Notes under the pieces: generated by a model
What the model saw: only the letters and a program-made list of their open reading frames with translations
Told to the model about the DNA's origin: nothing
Databases searched by the model: none
In this document: one piece after another, positions 44,601 to 57,800 of the stretch
Position numbering within the stretch: the stretch's first letter is position 1
Layout of the letters: each line of letters opens with the position of its first letter
Made by a program: the position numbers and the translations under genes
NCBI GenBank assembly: GCA_009192285.1
Contig: WBVU01000005.1
Coordinates: 806,001-870,000, forward strand
Source of the DNA: Morchella semilibera
Taxonomy: Eukaryota; Ascomycota; Pezizomycetes; Pezizales; Morchellaceae
Reading direction: 5' to 3'
DNA length: 64,000 bases

Positions 44601-44743
44601 ACAGAGTCTGGTAGAATTATTGTGAAAGTGGGTTTTCCGTGACCCGATAGTCCCATGGGCTCTTGAAAGGACCTTTGCTGTGAGCACGGACCAAGAAACC
44701 CTCTTTTAGTGTTGACTTTCGCAATAATTCTACCAGACTCTGT
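44601..44743. mobile_element. MITE with 29-bp terminal inverted repeats
   Basis: 143 bp. Left arm acagagtctggtagaattat tgtgaaagt; the right arm is its complement with one mismatch (ending tctaccagactctgt at 44743). No coding capacity; no clear target duplication. Confidence 0.75.
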
Positions 44744-45504
44744 TCTTGGGCCGTGATATCAGTCAACCAAGCTGCATATTAGAGACTTTCAGTTGACTTA
44801 TCAAACTGTGCATTGAAATGTTTAAAATCAGAAACCATAGTTCTTAATGGTGGCTAATGATTAATTCAATACTAGGTGTTCGTGATGTTTTTATTCTCTG
44901 TTATCAAGTTTCTATAAGTTACCGGGTTCTACGAAATAGAGAAGGTTTAACCTATTTTGTATATAGAAGCTTACCTTAAGGAACATACTTACTTTCGAAG
45001 TCAAGGTACTACCAGCGATGTGTAGACCAGGGTGTTCATCTCCTAGAGAAACACTTATCACAGTGGGCCTAAACTGAACTAAGGTGATGCAGGCCAACAA
45101 CAACCGTAGTACATGCTACGAGACGTATTCTAATTAAAGCAATAATAAACCGCCCAGGTTACTATCCAGGAACTACGTGAGCGTGGGTGAATCGACTGCT
45201 TATAGGGGATATATTCGGGCATTGTTTAGATATTTATTGTGACTGACGGGAATGGATCTTAACAACCTGCTTAAGAACGATTATGTGCAGGCCCAGGAGA
45301 GGAAACACCTCCACCTCGCCAGTGTTCTTTGGCACCTTCGGCTATAAAGGACAGGCGGTTCCCCGGGTATCTGCGGGGTACGCACCCCCGCCCCTTACCC
45401 CACCAACCTGGTCTGTGCACCATCGCATGGCGGGTCCCTGCATAAGTGATTGATCGACGGGGGCAGGGAGGCACATGCCGATGACGTAATGTGGGCTACT
45501 TGGG
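44744..45504. other. No supportable gene
   Basis: Nothing recognised. Confidence 0.4.
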
Positions 45505-45506
45505 TA

Positions 45507-45680
45507 CAGCAGACTCTCGCTATAAGGATATGGTCGGGACCAAGAATACGTATCCTTATAGCGAATTAATCCTTATAGAAAGTGGGGAATGCTAGCAAAT
45601 CGGCGGTTGCGGACCGGCCACTGGTATCCTTATAGCGAGTATATCCTTATATAAAATATCCTTATAGCGAGAGTCTGCTG
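45507..45680. mobile_element. Pogo-like MITE (TA target duplication)
   Basis: 174 bp, ends CAGCAGACTCTCGCTATAAG and its exact complement, flanked by TA (45505-45506, 45681-45682). Two further inverted copies of atccttatagcga lie inside (45551-45565 and 45627-45640). The CAG start and CTCGCTATAA core resemble pogo/Tigger-type termini, so a Tc1/mariner superfamily transposase probably moved it. Confidence 0.8.
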
Positions 45681-45816
45681 TACCGCAAAAACTCGAAAAA
45701 TTGGCTATCTCCGGCCAGGGATTACCTTCTTCACGATTGGCTGTAGGGCGTAGATCAGGTCTGCTTATAGTAATTTTGATCTCATATGCATAGCCAATTT
45801 TTCGAGTAATGGCGGT
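45681..45816. mobile_element. Foldback MITE, first copy
   Basis: 136 bp with inverted ends taccgc-actcgaaaaattggctat. Starts on the TA that also ends the pogo-like MITE. A diverged copy lies at 61896-62028. Confidence 0.7.
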
Positions 45817-45925
45817 ACTCGAAAAATTCGCTAGCGCCGCCGGACCAGGATGTACTCAGGGTGTTTGTTTTTTTTGGTGTCCCAAAGGGTAAAAACGCTG
45901 GCGAATTAATCGGATAACTATGGTA
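45815..45925. mobile_element. Foldback MITE-like hairpin, adjacent
   Basis: tactcgaaaaattcgctagcg at the left, cgctggcgaattaatcggat at the right, imperfectly inverted. Its left end shares actcgaaaaatt with the neighbouring MITE. Confidence 0.5.
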
Positions 45926-45930
45926 GGTCA

Positions 45931-48900
45931 TGAAATCGATGAAACCCCATCTAATGGTAGTTAGGGCAGTACAGCGCCTCCAGAGCTCCATAAAACGAAA
46001 CATATGCGCCTTACTCGTGCGTGGGGCGGCTTTAGGCGGGGGGTGGAGGGGCAGCCTCCCGGGGTTGGGGGCGTATTTGGGCAATTGAAGGTCATGAAAT
46101 TTTGATTTCGCACTTGACGACGGCGGGGTTTGGTGGGCGAAGAGATCTTTACTTGTGTTTGGGGTACAGATACTTCCAATGGGTGTCAGGCCCCAAGGCT
46201 ACTAGCGGTGAACACCAGCCCTCTCCGCTCGATGGGGCGCGCGACGGCTAGCTAGTCCAGTTGGCATTCGTATCATAAGCGGGGAACCATTTCCCTCTAG
46301 AGTCCCCCCCCCCTTGGGCAGTGATTCAGCTACCACCATAGCCAGTGTAACGTTCAGGGGAAAACAACGGGAACGTGTCGGAGACCCCTTAGCATACACC
46401 CTACATCCCCCCATGAATCAAGGGATCAGAATTGTATACCTTGTCCCACATGCAGCAGGAAGGCTGGCGGCGGCAGCTTGTCTCCTGAGGTGTAATTACT
46501 CTCCCAAATGTCCTATCCAGGCCTAGCCCCCTCATAGTACTATGTCTTGCCCTAGATACCTACTATTGCCCTAGATACCTACTATCGCTCATAGATCGGT
46601 GCCCCTCAGCGCATGCACTCGCAATCCTGAGCGGTGATAATGAGCCATCTCCCTCTCTCTGAAGTTTAAGCATAGACCATAATCTCATGCGCATACAAAA
46701 CCACCCTCACCCCCGAGGCTTCCTACCGCGACACATATGTGCCGGGACAGGTGCCAGACCACAGTGATAGCTCATAGGCAGTGAATTTCCATCATCCCAC
46801 TCCACTTCTTTGAAACGATACTAGGGACAAGAAGGACTCAGGCAGCCTCATAGCCCATCCATCTAGAGCCCCACCAGGACATCCACAGATATCCATGGAC
46901 CGGCTGGCCCTTACAAACATCGGAGATTGAGATTATAAATGAGTGGAAATATACCCCAAGAAGTCCCTCTTACTCAGCGCGGTAAGCGTTCCGCTCATGG
47001 GAGCTACACCGAGGCTAGTCAGTAGCTTCAACGGGCGTACGCTGGGAGGGGGGGTGTATCTGGAACTATATCTCAAGGCATGCGTTCCTGGGTGGGGAAA
47101 GCGTTGGTGAGATCAGGGTACGGTCAGGTGGCGGGTGGCTCCAATGGCCTTTTGAACCCGTAGTAGACACGAGCTCCCAGGCCACGTGGCGTAGCCAGCC
47201 TCGGGGTGCCCACATCGGCTAATTAAGAGCTGAAAAGGGTTTTGGGGTGTGCTAGTAGGCAAGTGATGCACATAGCCATCAGTAAGGTCAAATAACTATA
47301 GACGGCGATACAATATCGGGCTTGGCTTGAACATTTATCCTGTTCATGTGTTAATGAAGCTTTGGGCACCACCGCAGTGGCTCAGGTAGATGAGGGAGGA
47401 AATATATTAACAGACCTGAAGTATTTGGTATGTCTGCTACTACACTAGGGATTATAGGCGGGAAGTGGGGCGCCAGAGAAGGGTCTCGGGGGAGAAGGTC
47501 CGTGGCCCCTAAGAGAGGGTGAGACGTACTACCAAGGCCGCAAGCAAATACATAGTTCTCACCAAGATCTTGCGTGCTAAACCCCGCCCGTAAACTCATA
47601 TTCAAGATCTGCAATATGTGTTCTCTTGGCATAGTGATTGTGTGTGGAGTGCCAGGTGTGCTCCGGGGATTGGGGGACCTTGCATGCACCTCTAAATACA
47701 TATTGATTGGCGGTATCGGAAATTAAACGCAGATGATCCCATCACCATAGATCCAGCTGGTACTAGTATCCTATAACTCTAAGGGTCTCCGGTCCTGCAC
47801 CACTGACTCTGTTGCAAAAGATAGGGGGTGACAATTTTTAATAATTTCCCCTGTGACACTAGATCTCTTGACATCTTTTGCCTGCACACCTACCAAGCAC
47901 TTTCCACTTTCATACCCTTTCCTATAGCCCCACCTTCAACCAAGTTTCTCTCTTTTTTTGGATTGTGAAGGGATAATTGAGGGGTTTACACCTCAGATAG
48001 AGTAATCATAATCGACCATTGTAGCCTACTCAATTATTCGCAGTAGCAACTGACACGCCACAGATTAGACGCTCAAGTCCTATAACATAAGGGCAACTAG
48101 GTAAACGGAAAGGTCTCGAAAAAAGGCCAAGTAGGGTTAGGGTTCTGTCATCGGGGCCAGATGAGGGATAATAGACAGCTAGCTAGGAGCAAGCTAGAAT
48201 GGGAGTAGCGTGGGTGGTTTCTCGGAGAGGTGAGAGAATATAATCAACGACCGTAGTGCACACGGGGAGGTATCGTAGAGTGTTTTGCATGCCTGCGATG
48301 TATTCCTCTCCTGTTCCTCATTAGGAGCTAGTAGAGCGTGGAGTTGTGTATCCGCCTGAATACTGAGATCCCGGGTATTGCCCAAAGGTATAGCGATTTT
48401 ATATGAAACCACGGGATGCCATGAGTTAGTGTGTCTGCCAATTATGATCTGCACTCTGCAAATCTGTAATGGGGTGAAATCTTACTATGTGTACCTAAAA
48501 TGCAGTTTCAAGGCTAAGGAATGTCTTTTTGTGGGTAAATAGCTGACACAAAGGTCAAAATGAAATTGGTAAAGCCAAGAGATTATACCATGTTTCCTTC
48601 CCACTGACGCCATTGGATTATACATGATAAACGTTTCAGGGCTTTGTTGTGCTCTCAAACATTCTTTTATGATAGCTCAAAGAAATGCTAAATGAATTCA
48701 TCGGACGAGGCGCCACCAGAGTGCGCGTTTGCGGGCAACATTGTCGTTAGGCCATCCGATGACTTATTACCCATCGCTGTACTGACAATATATGACAATT
48801 TCTAAAGGTTGGAGATATATTAAAGGACGTTTTGACAATAATGTGAGGAATCTCGAGGAGAAGGGTGAAAACCCTGTTGACACTAACAAAGACTATAAAA

Positions 48901-49389
48901 GAAGGGCTGGATGCGCAATATGGACACACTGGTACCGGTGATCTTCCTTTCCTCTTGACATCTTTGCTCGATTGGTTCTGTATCTGGGGGGTCGTACGTA
49001 TTAAGAGTATCTTAAACTCTGAAATATTATCCTTGGCTGAATACCTGCAATGGACTGGGCAGATGGCATCCATTCATTGTAAAGAACTTCAACTAACCTA
49101 CATGTTATTGAAACAGCAGTGGAACTACCCAAGCAAGTTGTATGTGAGGATTCTAGTTTACCACTGACCTGTTCAGTGCTGGGGTGCTGACAGGGTTTTG
49201 AACTTTACCGTCATTCACTTATTACCAGGCGTCTTGATGTCCACCATATCCCAAGTATCGGATACGATACATTTCATTCTGGAGACTTGGTTGTTAGTGG
49301 GTAGGAGTATTGTAATATATTGCCATCTGAGGACTCTGCTTTCATTACGCTCTCTACATCACACTTTGTAGCTATAGTAACTAGTACAG
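45931..49389. other. No supportable gene
   Basis: About 3.4 kb with only scattered short frames. One telomere-like AGGGTTAGGG is at 48133-48142. Confidence 0.4.
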
Positions 49390-49423
49390 AATACACCGTG
49401 GTGCAACCACGAACACAACCTTA

Positions 49424-49890
49424 TTGTGTTGGTTTTACACAGTAAAGGTGTGTTCAAGACGCTGTGTAAAAGTTGTGTAAAAGCTGTGTAAAAACTGTGG
49501 CAAAAGTGTGTTTAAAACTGTGTAAAAGTTGTGTAAAAACTGTGTAAAAACTGTGTAAACGTGTATACCCTAAAAAAACATTTTACACACCCAAAAGTGT
49601 GTCTGAACACAGTAAAAGTGTGTTGCTTTAACTCGCCAAAAACTGTGTTAATCTCAACACAGTAAAAGTGTGTTACTCTTGACACACCAAAAAATGTGTT
49701 ACTACTAACACATTAAAACTGCGTTATCCCGTCACGCACACACTAAATATGTGTTACTTTGACACACTAAAATTGTGCTACATTTGTGTTACTTTGACAC
49801 ACTAAAATTGTGCTACATTCGTGTTACTTTGACACACTAAAATTGTGTTACATTCGTGTGTTCTTTGACACACCAAAATAGTGTAAATAG
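49424..49890. repeat. Left subterminal repeat array of the CACTA element
   Basis: Many copies of gtgtaaaa / acacagtaaaagtgtgtt and tgacacactaaaattgtgtt in both orientations. Subterminal arrays bind transposase or accessory protein in known CACTA elements. Confidence 0.8.
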
Positions 49891-50229
49891 TGTATGAAAC
49901 TAGTAATATAATTGGCAGCCGCCATCCACGGGGCCGCCCCCCCCTTCGAGCCCCAACTAGGCACACGCTGACGTTAATGTGTATATAGAAAATAATATCC
50001 ACCGTAATAATATCCACCTCCACCATGCATAATATCCACCGTAATATCCATCTCCTGTATAACAATATCTACCACCAGCCCAATTATTATAATATATATC
50101 AGCCCCCATCTAATGATATCCTCCTCTATTATAAGAATATACGCCCCCGGTATAGCCGCCTCAATCGCTCCTTAATAGATATTTCTCCTATTATAGTCAA
50201 TATATATATATATATATATATTGGCGAGG

Positions 50230-50640
50230 ATGGTGGGTATGCCAGTACTCACATAAGCAGGAGGATGTTTCGCCTCGAATTCATCCCAATCACTCTTTAT
50301 ACGTTTCTTCCCGGAGGCGAGTTTGTCAGCACGCATCTTAATCTCCATCAATTCCTCTGCTTCCCGGATCTTCATACTTTTAGCCTTAGCCCGACCAGAC
50401 TTCCGCGGTTCCATAGCTTGGCTATCTGGAAACTGACTCTCAAACTCTGGAGGATTTGCTCTCTGGTATTCCTCCGGAAAGGGTTTGGCTGTATATTTGG
50501 CTCGCTGGAACTTGAATATCTGGATTTGGCTCTCGAAAGCCTGGCTCGCTGTCGGCTGAGTACCAACTTCCTGACTTTATTCTTCGACCCCTTAGGCCGA
50601 CCCGGTTTCTTTTTTGATCATTGAGACGCCGGGATTAGTA
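50230..50640 (-). CDS. Possible AT-hook protein fragment in the CACTA element
   Basis: The minus strand near 50620-50575 encodes KKKPGRPKGSKNKVRK, a clear AT-hook (GRP core) that binds the minor groove of AT-rich DNA. Downstream, in another frame, there is an open charged stretch (MEPRKSGRAKAKSMKIREAE, KRIKSDWDEFEAKHPP) to about 50230. Upstream (50990-50760) the minus strand encodes a Thr/Asn/Ala/Pro repeat. I could not place introns that join these parts or a start codon. If real, it may be an accessory DNA-binding protein of the element. Confidence 0.35.
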
Positions 50641-50689
50641 GCACTGTTAATAGGTGGGTTTAGGGACGGCAGCACCGGAGGACAGGTAG

Positions 50690-50990
50690 GTTAGTGGTGG
50701 CAGCATCGAGGACGGGGGTTTAGTGGTGGCAGCATCGGAGGATAAGGGGGTTAGCGGTGACAGTATTGACAGGGGGGGTTAGTGGTGACAGTATTGGCGG
50801 GGGGGTTAGTGGTGACAGTATTGGCGGGGGAGTTAGCGAGTTAGCGGCAGCAGTATTGGCGGGGGAGTTAGCGGTGACAGTATTGGCGGGGGGAGTTAGC
50901 GGAGTTAGCGGCAGCAGTATTGGCGGGGGAGTTAGCGGTGACAGTATTGGCGGGGGAGTTAGTGGTGGCAGTATTGGTATTAACAGGTGA
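50690..50990. repeat. Tandem minisatellite in the CACTA element
   Basis: Repeated units of about 24-33 bases, variants of ggggagttagcggtgacagt attggcg. The array begins less regularly at 50690. Confidence 0.8.
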
Positions 50991-51426
50991 GACTACAGGC
51001 CGTTTCTTGAGGATCGACTTTGAACATGGGGTAGTTTTTTGACAACGACTTCGGTGGTAGCAACTTCAGCAATCTACGGAATATTAGTATATCTTAGTTG
51101 TAATATGGTATTTGAGAATGGGGGGGGGGGGCAGACCCGGACTCTCTTCGTTCGCATTAGGCCCATTTCTTCTTCGGCTTCGCTTGCTAGACCCATTTCC
51201 TGCCCTCCATCAACAATAATGTCAGGATAGATTTTTTTCTATAAATACCACGTTAGTTACTGAAAATCTTACGCCAACACTAATGAATCCATTCTTCAAC
51301 AACCCGCGAGCCCATTTCTTCCTTCCCCTGCCCCTCCGGTACTGGTAATGTTAGGATAAACTTGACTCTGTAAACAACTATGTTAGTGTACCGCATGTTT
51401 GTTTCATACCAAGACTATTTAATTAA

Positions 51427-53215
51427 TCACTTCTTCTTCATCATCTTTATCGAATGACCAGTGTTCCTTCTAAAGGCGGCATATATCAGTACAATACTCA
51501 TCAGTCGAAACAATACCTCCCGTCTACGTACCTCTAAAACACTTTTAACCTCAATCTCTTTGTACTTGTAGAAATTGAGGATCTTGCTAAGTTCGTCGGA
51601 ATATTGAAGCGGTTTCCACTCCGAATCTTTTCCAGCCCTAAAAACACGCATTGAACCAGACTCAAGCTTCAGTCTCCGGTTAACCACACGATCAAATTCA
51701 GCCCAAGTGATATCCCTATCAAATGTAAATGTTCTAGAGCCAATAAGCACGTCCAAGAAATCGCCATCACCGTTATCATCATCATCCACATTTCCGGCCG
51801 GGGGTGGGGGGGGTGGTGGAGAGGGAGCAGGGGGAGGGGGTGGGGGTGGTTTAGGTTTCGAAATGCTCCTGGATTCCAGAGGGCTCGATGGGAATGGAGA
51901 ATCAGAACCGGGGGTCTTAGAATGCGTAGGGGCTGTATCATTGAGTGCTGCCGCGGGCTTCCAAAGCCTTTTTCTAATAAATGCAGAGGGGGTGGGGGTG
52001 GGGGTGGGGGTGGGGGTGGGGGTGGGGGTGGGGGTGGCTTCTCTGTCAGATTCTCCAGTCACAGCGGCATTGTCTTTCACCGCCGAGACAGGTGCAATTT
52101 TCCTTCTTGGGACCGACTTGGGGGCTGGTCGCGGGGTCTCCTCCACGTCACTGCTAAATGCCTGAGAGTCCTCCGATTCCTGAGTGTTGGTAATAGATTC
52201 CTGTGTGCTGCTTTCCTGGGTACTGACCTCAGACCTATGCCTGCCCTTACCAGATGTCTCACCAGGACCGTCCTTGTGCCTCTTGCCTTTGTTGCCTTTG
52301 CTTCGGCGATTAATAGACCTCACCCTATCCAAACATAACGTTTGGATGATATCTCTGGTAACCGATTTATCCCAACCCCAGTCTTCCGGGGCATCCTCCG
52401 TTATCTTCTTGATGGCCGGATACATTTTGGTCTCGTATGGATAGGACTTGAATCTTCTTGTGAGATTCATGCCTCTCTTCATGCACTCTTCGAGGACCCA
52501 GATACGGCGCGTCCGCTTGACTTGCTCTATCATGGTCTTATCCGTCTCGGGTATATTCATCCGTCGTACCAGATCAGCACGGAAAGCTTTGGAGTTACCC
52601 CTCAGCACGGGCTCATTTGGGATCTCAGGTGATAGTCTAGACCTTGAGGATGACCCAATGGTAGAAATTTGCGCTCGACGTCGTGCAGAGTTATTAGGCG
52701 TTTTGGGTGTTTTAGGAGTATCGGGTATCTTTGGTGATTTGTCTACTACTACGTGGTTAGATTGACCATCAACTACATTTAGGGACGCGTAACACAACTA
52801 ACCTCGACGTGTTCCCTTTGCCGAACGTCTTCCCCCAACACCAACATCATCATATCCATCATCGTCTTCATCGCCTTCATCATCCTCTACCCCTCTACCT
52901 AAATGGCTTTGTTTGCGTTGATGTTGAACTCGGGATGGGCGATTGTCAGCCTGTCTATCGTGTCGCAAATGAGGATCTAGGGCCGGATTTATCAGAAACA
53001 ACATCAATTCACGAACTAGACACAAGTATCCTCCTACCTATATTAATAAGGCTATCATCATCTGATTCCCCTTCTTGAACGCCGCCAGTTGATGAACTTG
53101 ATGACTTGGTCGCGATGTTGGATGGCTGGTTTCTGAATCTCTCCTCCAGCTCACGCGCCTCCCTCTCGAACTTCAATCTTAGAGCTGCTAGCGCCAATCT
53201 CTTTTCTTGATCCAT
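51427..53215 (-). CDS. Accessory protein gene of the CACTA element, three exons
   Basis: Minus-strand exons 53215-53038, 52976-52803 and 52748-51427 with introns of 61 nt (GTAGGA...CCCTAG) and 54 nt (GTTAGT...CGTAG), both phase 1, give about 557 residues. Residues 1-30 form a charged helix (LRLKFEREARELEERF). About 88-104 is strongly acidic (DDEGDEDDDGYDD). The middle is Ser/Thr/Pro-rich, with basic KGNKGKRHK, a TP repeat of eight units and polyproline. Residues about 446-557 look folded (DVLIGSRTFTFDRDITWAEF, EWKPLQYSDELSKILNFYKY), reminiscent of a ubiquitin-like or PB1 fold, but that is only an impression. It is divergent from the transposase gene, the place where CACTA elements often carry a second gene for a DNA-binding helper. 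Function unproven. Confidence 0.65.
51991..52035. repeat. gggggt repeat (TP-repeat codons)
   Basis: Eight or so near-perfect gtgggg units coding for the Thr-Pro repeat of the minus-strand accessory protein. Confidence 0.75.
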
Positions 53216-53951
53216 AACGCAAATATATACGGCGTCTAATATGAGATGAAAGTACGTAGAAAGAAGGGGGGGATGGAAAAGCACGGTGGTGGTTGACTGA
53301 ACAGGCACGATCGCGAGGTGAGAAGATGAACACGAGCGCGTCCTGCAGGGAGGTGCGGGGTGGCCTGTAGGCGGTTGGGTACTCTTAGGCAACACAATGC
53401 CTATGTATATACTACACGAGGCTCGCTCCGACACGAAATATAATGAATTACAATTATTCAATGATTTTACCTCTTTTTCATAGTTATGAATAGCTAAATA
53501 ATATTTTAGTTGTATTTGAAACAACATTTTGCGCTAAACGTTACATTCTGATTCATCACGCTTTATCACTCGGTTTGAGCCCTTGCAGGTTTCAACCCAA
53601 CATAAGATTTACATGTCCGCGTGCAAAGTGAACTACATATACACAACCGCATGTACATAGGTCTGTATCAGCCATATACAAACTAGCACAATTACACTTC
53701 GAATCATGCATGTTGCTCTTATTCGCATTCGCTGAATGATACACAATACGAGCATATAAATAATTTTGTTACATTTCTCTATTGAAGGCATTATATATAA
53801 TTATATTTATATATTAACTTTAGGATCAAATGGTGGGACACATGCACAATTGAACGAACAAAATCTTTGCTCAACTTATTTATTACAAATTCACAGATTC
53901 ATGCAGCAAAGCAGTGATATTACTAGCTCTACTTTCTCATTCATTTTGTAA

Positions 53952-54343
53952 CTACTCAGCTACCCCCGGCGGGTTAAAGACAAACCAAAACACATTCCCC
54001 CAAAAACAACGCTCCCCACCCCAAATGAATTCCTGCAACTCAAGGACCTCGCACCAAGCTGAATTGCCCTCGCTGAGAAGCACCATGATTTCCATCTTGT
54101 CGGCGTCACGGATCCAGCCAGATCTGGCACCAGCACGTTGAAGTTGAACACCAATTCGAGGGGAAGGGCCACCAGAAAGAACGCGGCGAAGACGATAGCA
54201 GTGACCAACAACAGGCTCCCTGCCCGGCTCGAGGTCTCCTCCGATAACTGCGCGCAAAGATGTTAATATATAAATACACAGCTATGCGACTATAAGTGAG
54301 TGATAAGCTTGTACTACTTACAAACCATACGAGCTTCAGACAT
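53952..54343 (-). CDS. Possible small spliced gene in the CACTA element
   Basis: ATG 54343 (MSEARMV), donor GTAAGT at 54321, acceptor GCGCAG ending 54248, then an open frame to TAG at 53952: about 105 residues, intron 74 nt. The product (EPGREPVVGHCYRL, EIMVLLSEGNSAWCEVLEL, ERCFWGNVFWFVFNPPG) is not recognised. A second frame of exon 2 encodes a strongly hydrophobic stretch (LLLVTAIVFAAFFLVALPLE), which would be a membrane segment, but the splice phase does not lead there. It may be captured host sequence or noise. Confidence 0.35.
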
Positions 54344-54842
54344 CGTGACTGAATCGGAAAGCAAGAATTATGATGAAAGAAGACGGTGTTGTACGTAATT
54401 TGATGGAGTTAGAGATGAACTTGTTTGAGATGAACTTGTTTGCGGTATTGAAAGTGCTACATCTTGATACTGGCAGCACAGCATACACTAGAGCCCATGA
54501 TCAAGCTGTAGCAATTGATTGCGCTCCGAGCTGCATGTATGCACCTTGTTAGCTAAAAGGGTCTTGACCCCTGTAGGATCGCTTCCTATTACAGATTAGT
54601 TGGAGCTGGTAGTAGTTCACTTAGCTAAACAAAGCTAGTGTACCCATCCACTAAGCCTATTATAATTTTCAGTTTCTAGATTAGGCTTAGCCTTAGTAGA
54701 GATACAACTGCGGTCGCTTGAAGTGGGCCCAGCTGCGCCGGTCAATTTTTTGCCTGCGCATGCGGGGGCCGGATATATTCGATCTTAATTCGATATCGAT
54801 CCATATCGATAATCATCAACATCATCACGGTGCGCAAAGTTT

Positions 54843-57800
54843 ATGATGTCTAAATTTTACCGAGAATGTTTCTGCTCTCTCTTAGACGTCCGACCACATC
54901 CTGTGACTAGCCGCATCGAATGGAAAAGGCATAGAGATGTCAGGGAACAAGATCGAGTCGCGGAGCTGTTTGCAGAGAGATCACCGAGCCCGGAGGTTGA
55001 GACAGATCCAATTGTGTATACAGAGGATGATATGGAGTATGTCGAAGATCAGATTGAGTATATAGAGGATCAGGAACAGGATAGCGAGAGCGATACTGTT
55101 ATGGAGGATGATTTAGAGGTTGTTGAGGATGAGCTGGAGCTTGTTGAGGATGAGCTAGAGCTCGTTGAGGATCAAGTAGAATATTACAATGACATGTTGG
55201 AGAACCTCCCCGGCCCCCATAACGATGCTAGCAACGACGCACAGCAAGCCTTGAGTGGGGACGAAGGAGACGACGAAAGAGGTGACGGAGATGAGTCGGA
55301 TGACAATCGCGAAGAACTAGATTGCATTAGTCAGATGGAGACACAATTGCAAACAAATCAGCCTGGAGACGGCGAGGAAATCATACCGGAATACGAATAC
55401 CAAGATGAATTAATTTCCGATGCTGAAAGCGAAGAGTCATATCGTCCGCCTAGTGAGGGTATAGGTCAAATGCAGCGAGGTTTTGTCAGCCCTGTGGAGG
55501 ATGAGTTGGACACCAGTGTGGATATAGATTTCGAGTCATCGTCTTCGTCAAGCTCGGATACAGATGCGGAGGATAATGCCTTTCCATATGGACAGATCAA
55601 GGGCACTTTGAAGGAGGAGGAAATCCTTTCTGTTGCGATACACGACCTGAAGCTATCCCATAGAATATCAAGGGCCGCGAGTACTGATTTCACGAGACTT
55701 ATTGAAAACTTCACCGACGTTTCTTGTTGGGACTACCGAACCACAAGGAAATGGATCGCCGCCCAAACGGGTATTCAACCGGTGATATATGATTGCTGCA
55801 AGAACTCTTGTATGTCATTCGCTATGTACCCTGACAAGGACATATGTGATCATTGTGAGAGCCCTCGGTGGAGGGGTCAAGAGGGTGAAGGAGCCCGTAT
55901 ACCGTTTGCAACATACGAATATATCCCGGTTATTCACCGCCTTATGCTTTGGTACGCCAATCCAAGCCGTGCTACAACGCTTATCTCATATAGACGCCGG
56001 GCGGAGCAAACAGATAAATATACAGATTATTGGTCCGGCGAGTTGTGTGGGGACATGAAGAAAAAGGGTTTATTCAGTGCTTCGACCGATCTCGGATTTC
56101 TTCTTACCACCGACGGAGTGCAAGTCTTCAAGGCAAAGGCTCGATTCTCCATATGGCCTATAGTTTTAGTCTGTCTTAACCTACCCCCAGAGATCCGAAC
56201 GAAACGGCAGAATTTGCTCTGTGTAGGTTTTATACCAGGCCCCAAAGGACCGAAAAATCTGGATTCCTTCCTGTATCCGATGGTAAAGGAGTTTGAAAAG
56301 TTGCAGGACGGTGTTCCTAAGGTTCTCAATGCCTCAATATCGCAGTCCCTGCCAATCTCAGATAGGCAATTCTGCTTGAGGGCACATATCTGCCTTGTAG
56401 GTGCTGACATGGTTGCTCGTGAGAAGGTATGGCCATTCGATCCGTGATACATGTATATATGTATGTGCGCGTGTGCAACTGATACTGACGCTATCAAAGA
56501 TTATGAAGGTGACCGGGAACCGTTCATACTGCTACTGCGAGTATTGCTTGATTCATGGAATCTGGAACAAGGCCTTATATTGCCCGATATCTCCACCTAC
56601 AGACGCTCCCAGGAACGCGAAAGGGTACCCTTGGCCTAGATGGGATCGTCAAAACCTACCAATGAGGAATGATCAAGAGTTTCGTATAGTTGCGCATCAA
56701 ATTGCGGCCAAAGGGGCTACAGATAGGCAAAAATCAAAGTATGGCGTTAAAGGATTGTCAATACTTGGAGTTCTCAAGTCCATAGATTTCCCAAGGAGCT
56801 TTCCGCCAGACTCCATGCACCTCTGGTTTGAGAATGTGATTCCGGACATGGTGAAACATTGGAGGGGGAAATATAAGGTAGATGCCACAGCCGAGCAAGA
56901 GGGTGACGGTTCCCAAGGCGAAGGGACACAGAGGAGGGCAGCGCCTGCAAGGCCTAAAAGGCCTGCACCTGGGTCGTCCGGGCGGCAAAAAGTTAACGCG
57001 ACAGACGACCCTTATAATATAAGTTTGGCCGACTGGGAGTTAATTAGTAAAGAGATAGCCCTTAGTGCGCCAACTTTCCCCTCTATCTTCGGGCCCAACC
57101 TACGAAACTTCATCGAGCACATACACGAACTCACTGCGGCAGAGTGGCAACTGTTCACCTTTACTCTGGGCCCCGTTTACTTAAGGGGCGTGCTTGAGGA
57201 TGAAGATTATAAACATTTTATCTCCCTCGTAGAAGCAATTCAGATATGCTGTGATTATGAGTTGACAGAAGAGGATATCGAAGAGGTCAGGCAACGTATA
57301 GAGCGTTTCAGTATATACTATGAGAAACGTTACTACCGGGAGGAGTGGGAAAGATTGAAGGGTTGTTTACCCGTGTTCCATCAAATTCTACACGTGTCCC
57401 AGGCGCTGAAATGGGCGGGCCCCATGTACGTCTACTCCCAGTGGGCAATGGAACGCTTTTGTGGAACGTTATCGGGAATGGCCAAATCAAAGGTATCAAC
57501 GAATAAGAATTTGGCAAATTCTTTAGCGATGATGGAGCAAAAGAGCGCGTTGGTCTATGTTCTACCCACTCCGGATGACGTTAATCGGGTTCCTAGCTAT
57601 GGGTCAAGCGACGAAGATGGTGACGGAAATATAAAACTTGCTTCGTTCCTAACGAAACGCCTGAAGAAACCACCAAACACAACCCCCCGGAGCTTTCACG
57701 GTGACGTCATGTGCTTCTCTGGACCATGCAAAAGACATACACTGACTTCGCATGAACGGATCCGGCTGAAAGCTTGGCTGACTGATGAAGAGCTCGCGCC

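Noticed and set aside
47351-47701. Open minus-strand frame of 116 codons
   Set aside because: No known motif, no upstream exon, composition like the surrounding spacer.
50025-50624. 199-codon plus-strand frame in the CACTA element
   Set aside because: Low-complexity AT-rich start and an antisense AT-hook-coding frame; no domain seen.
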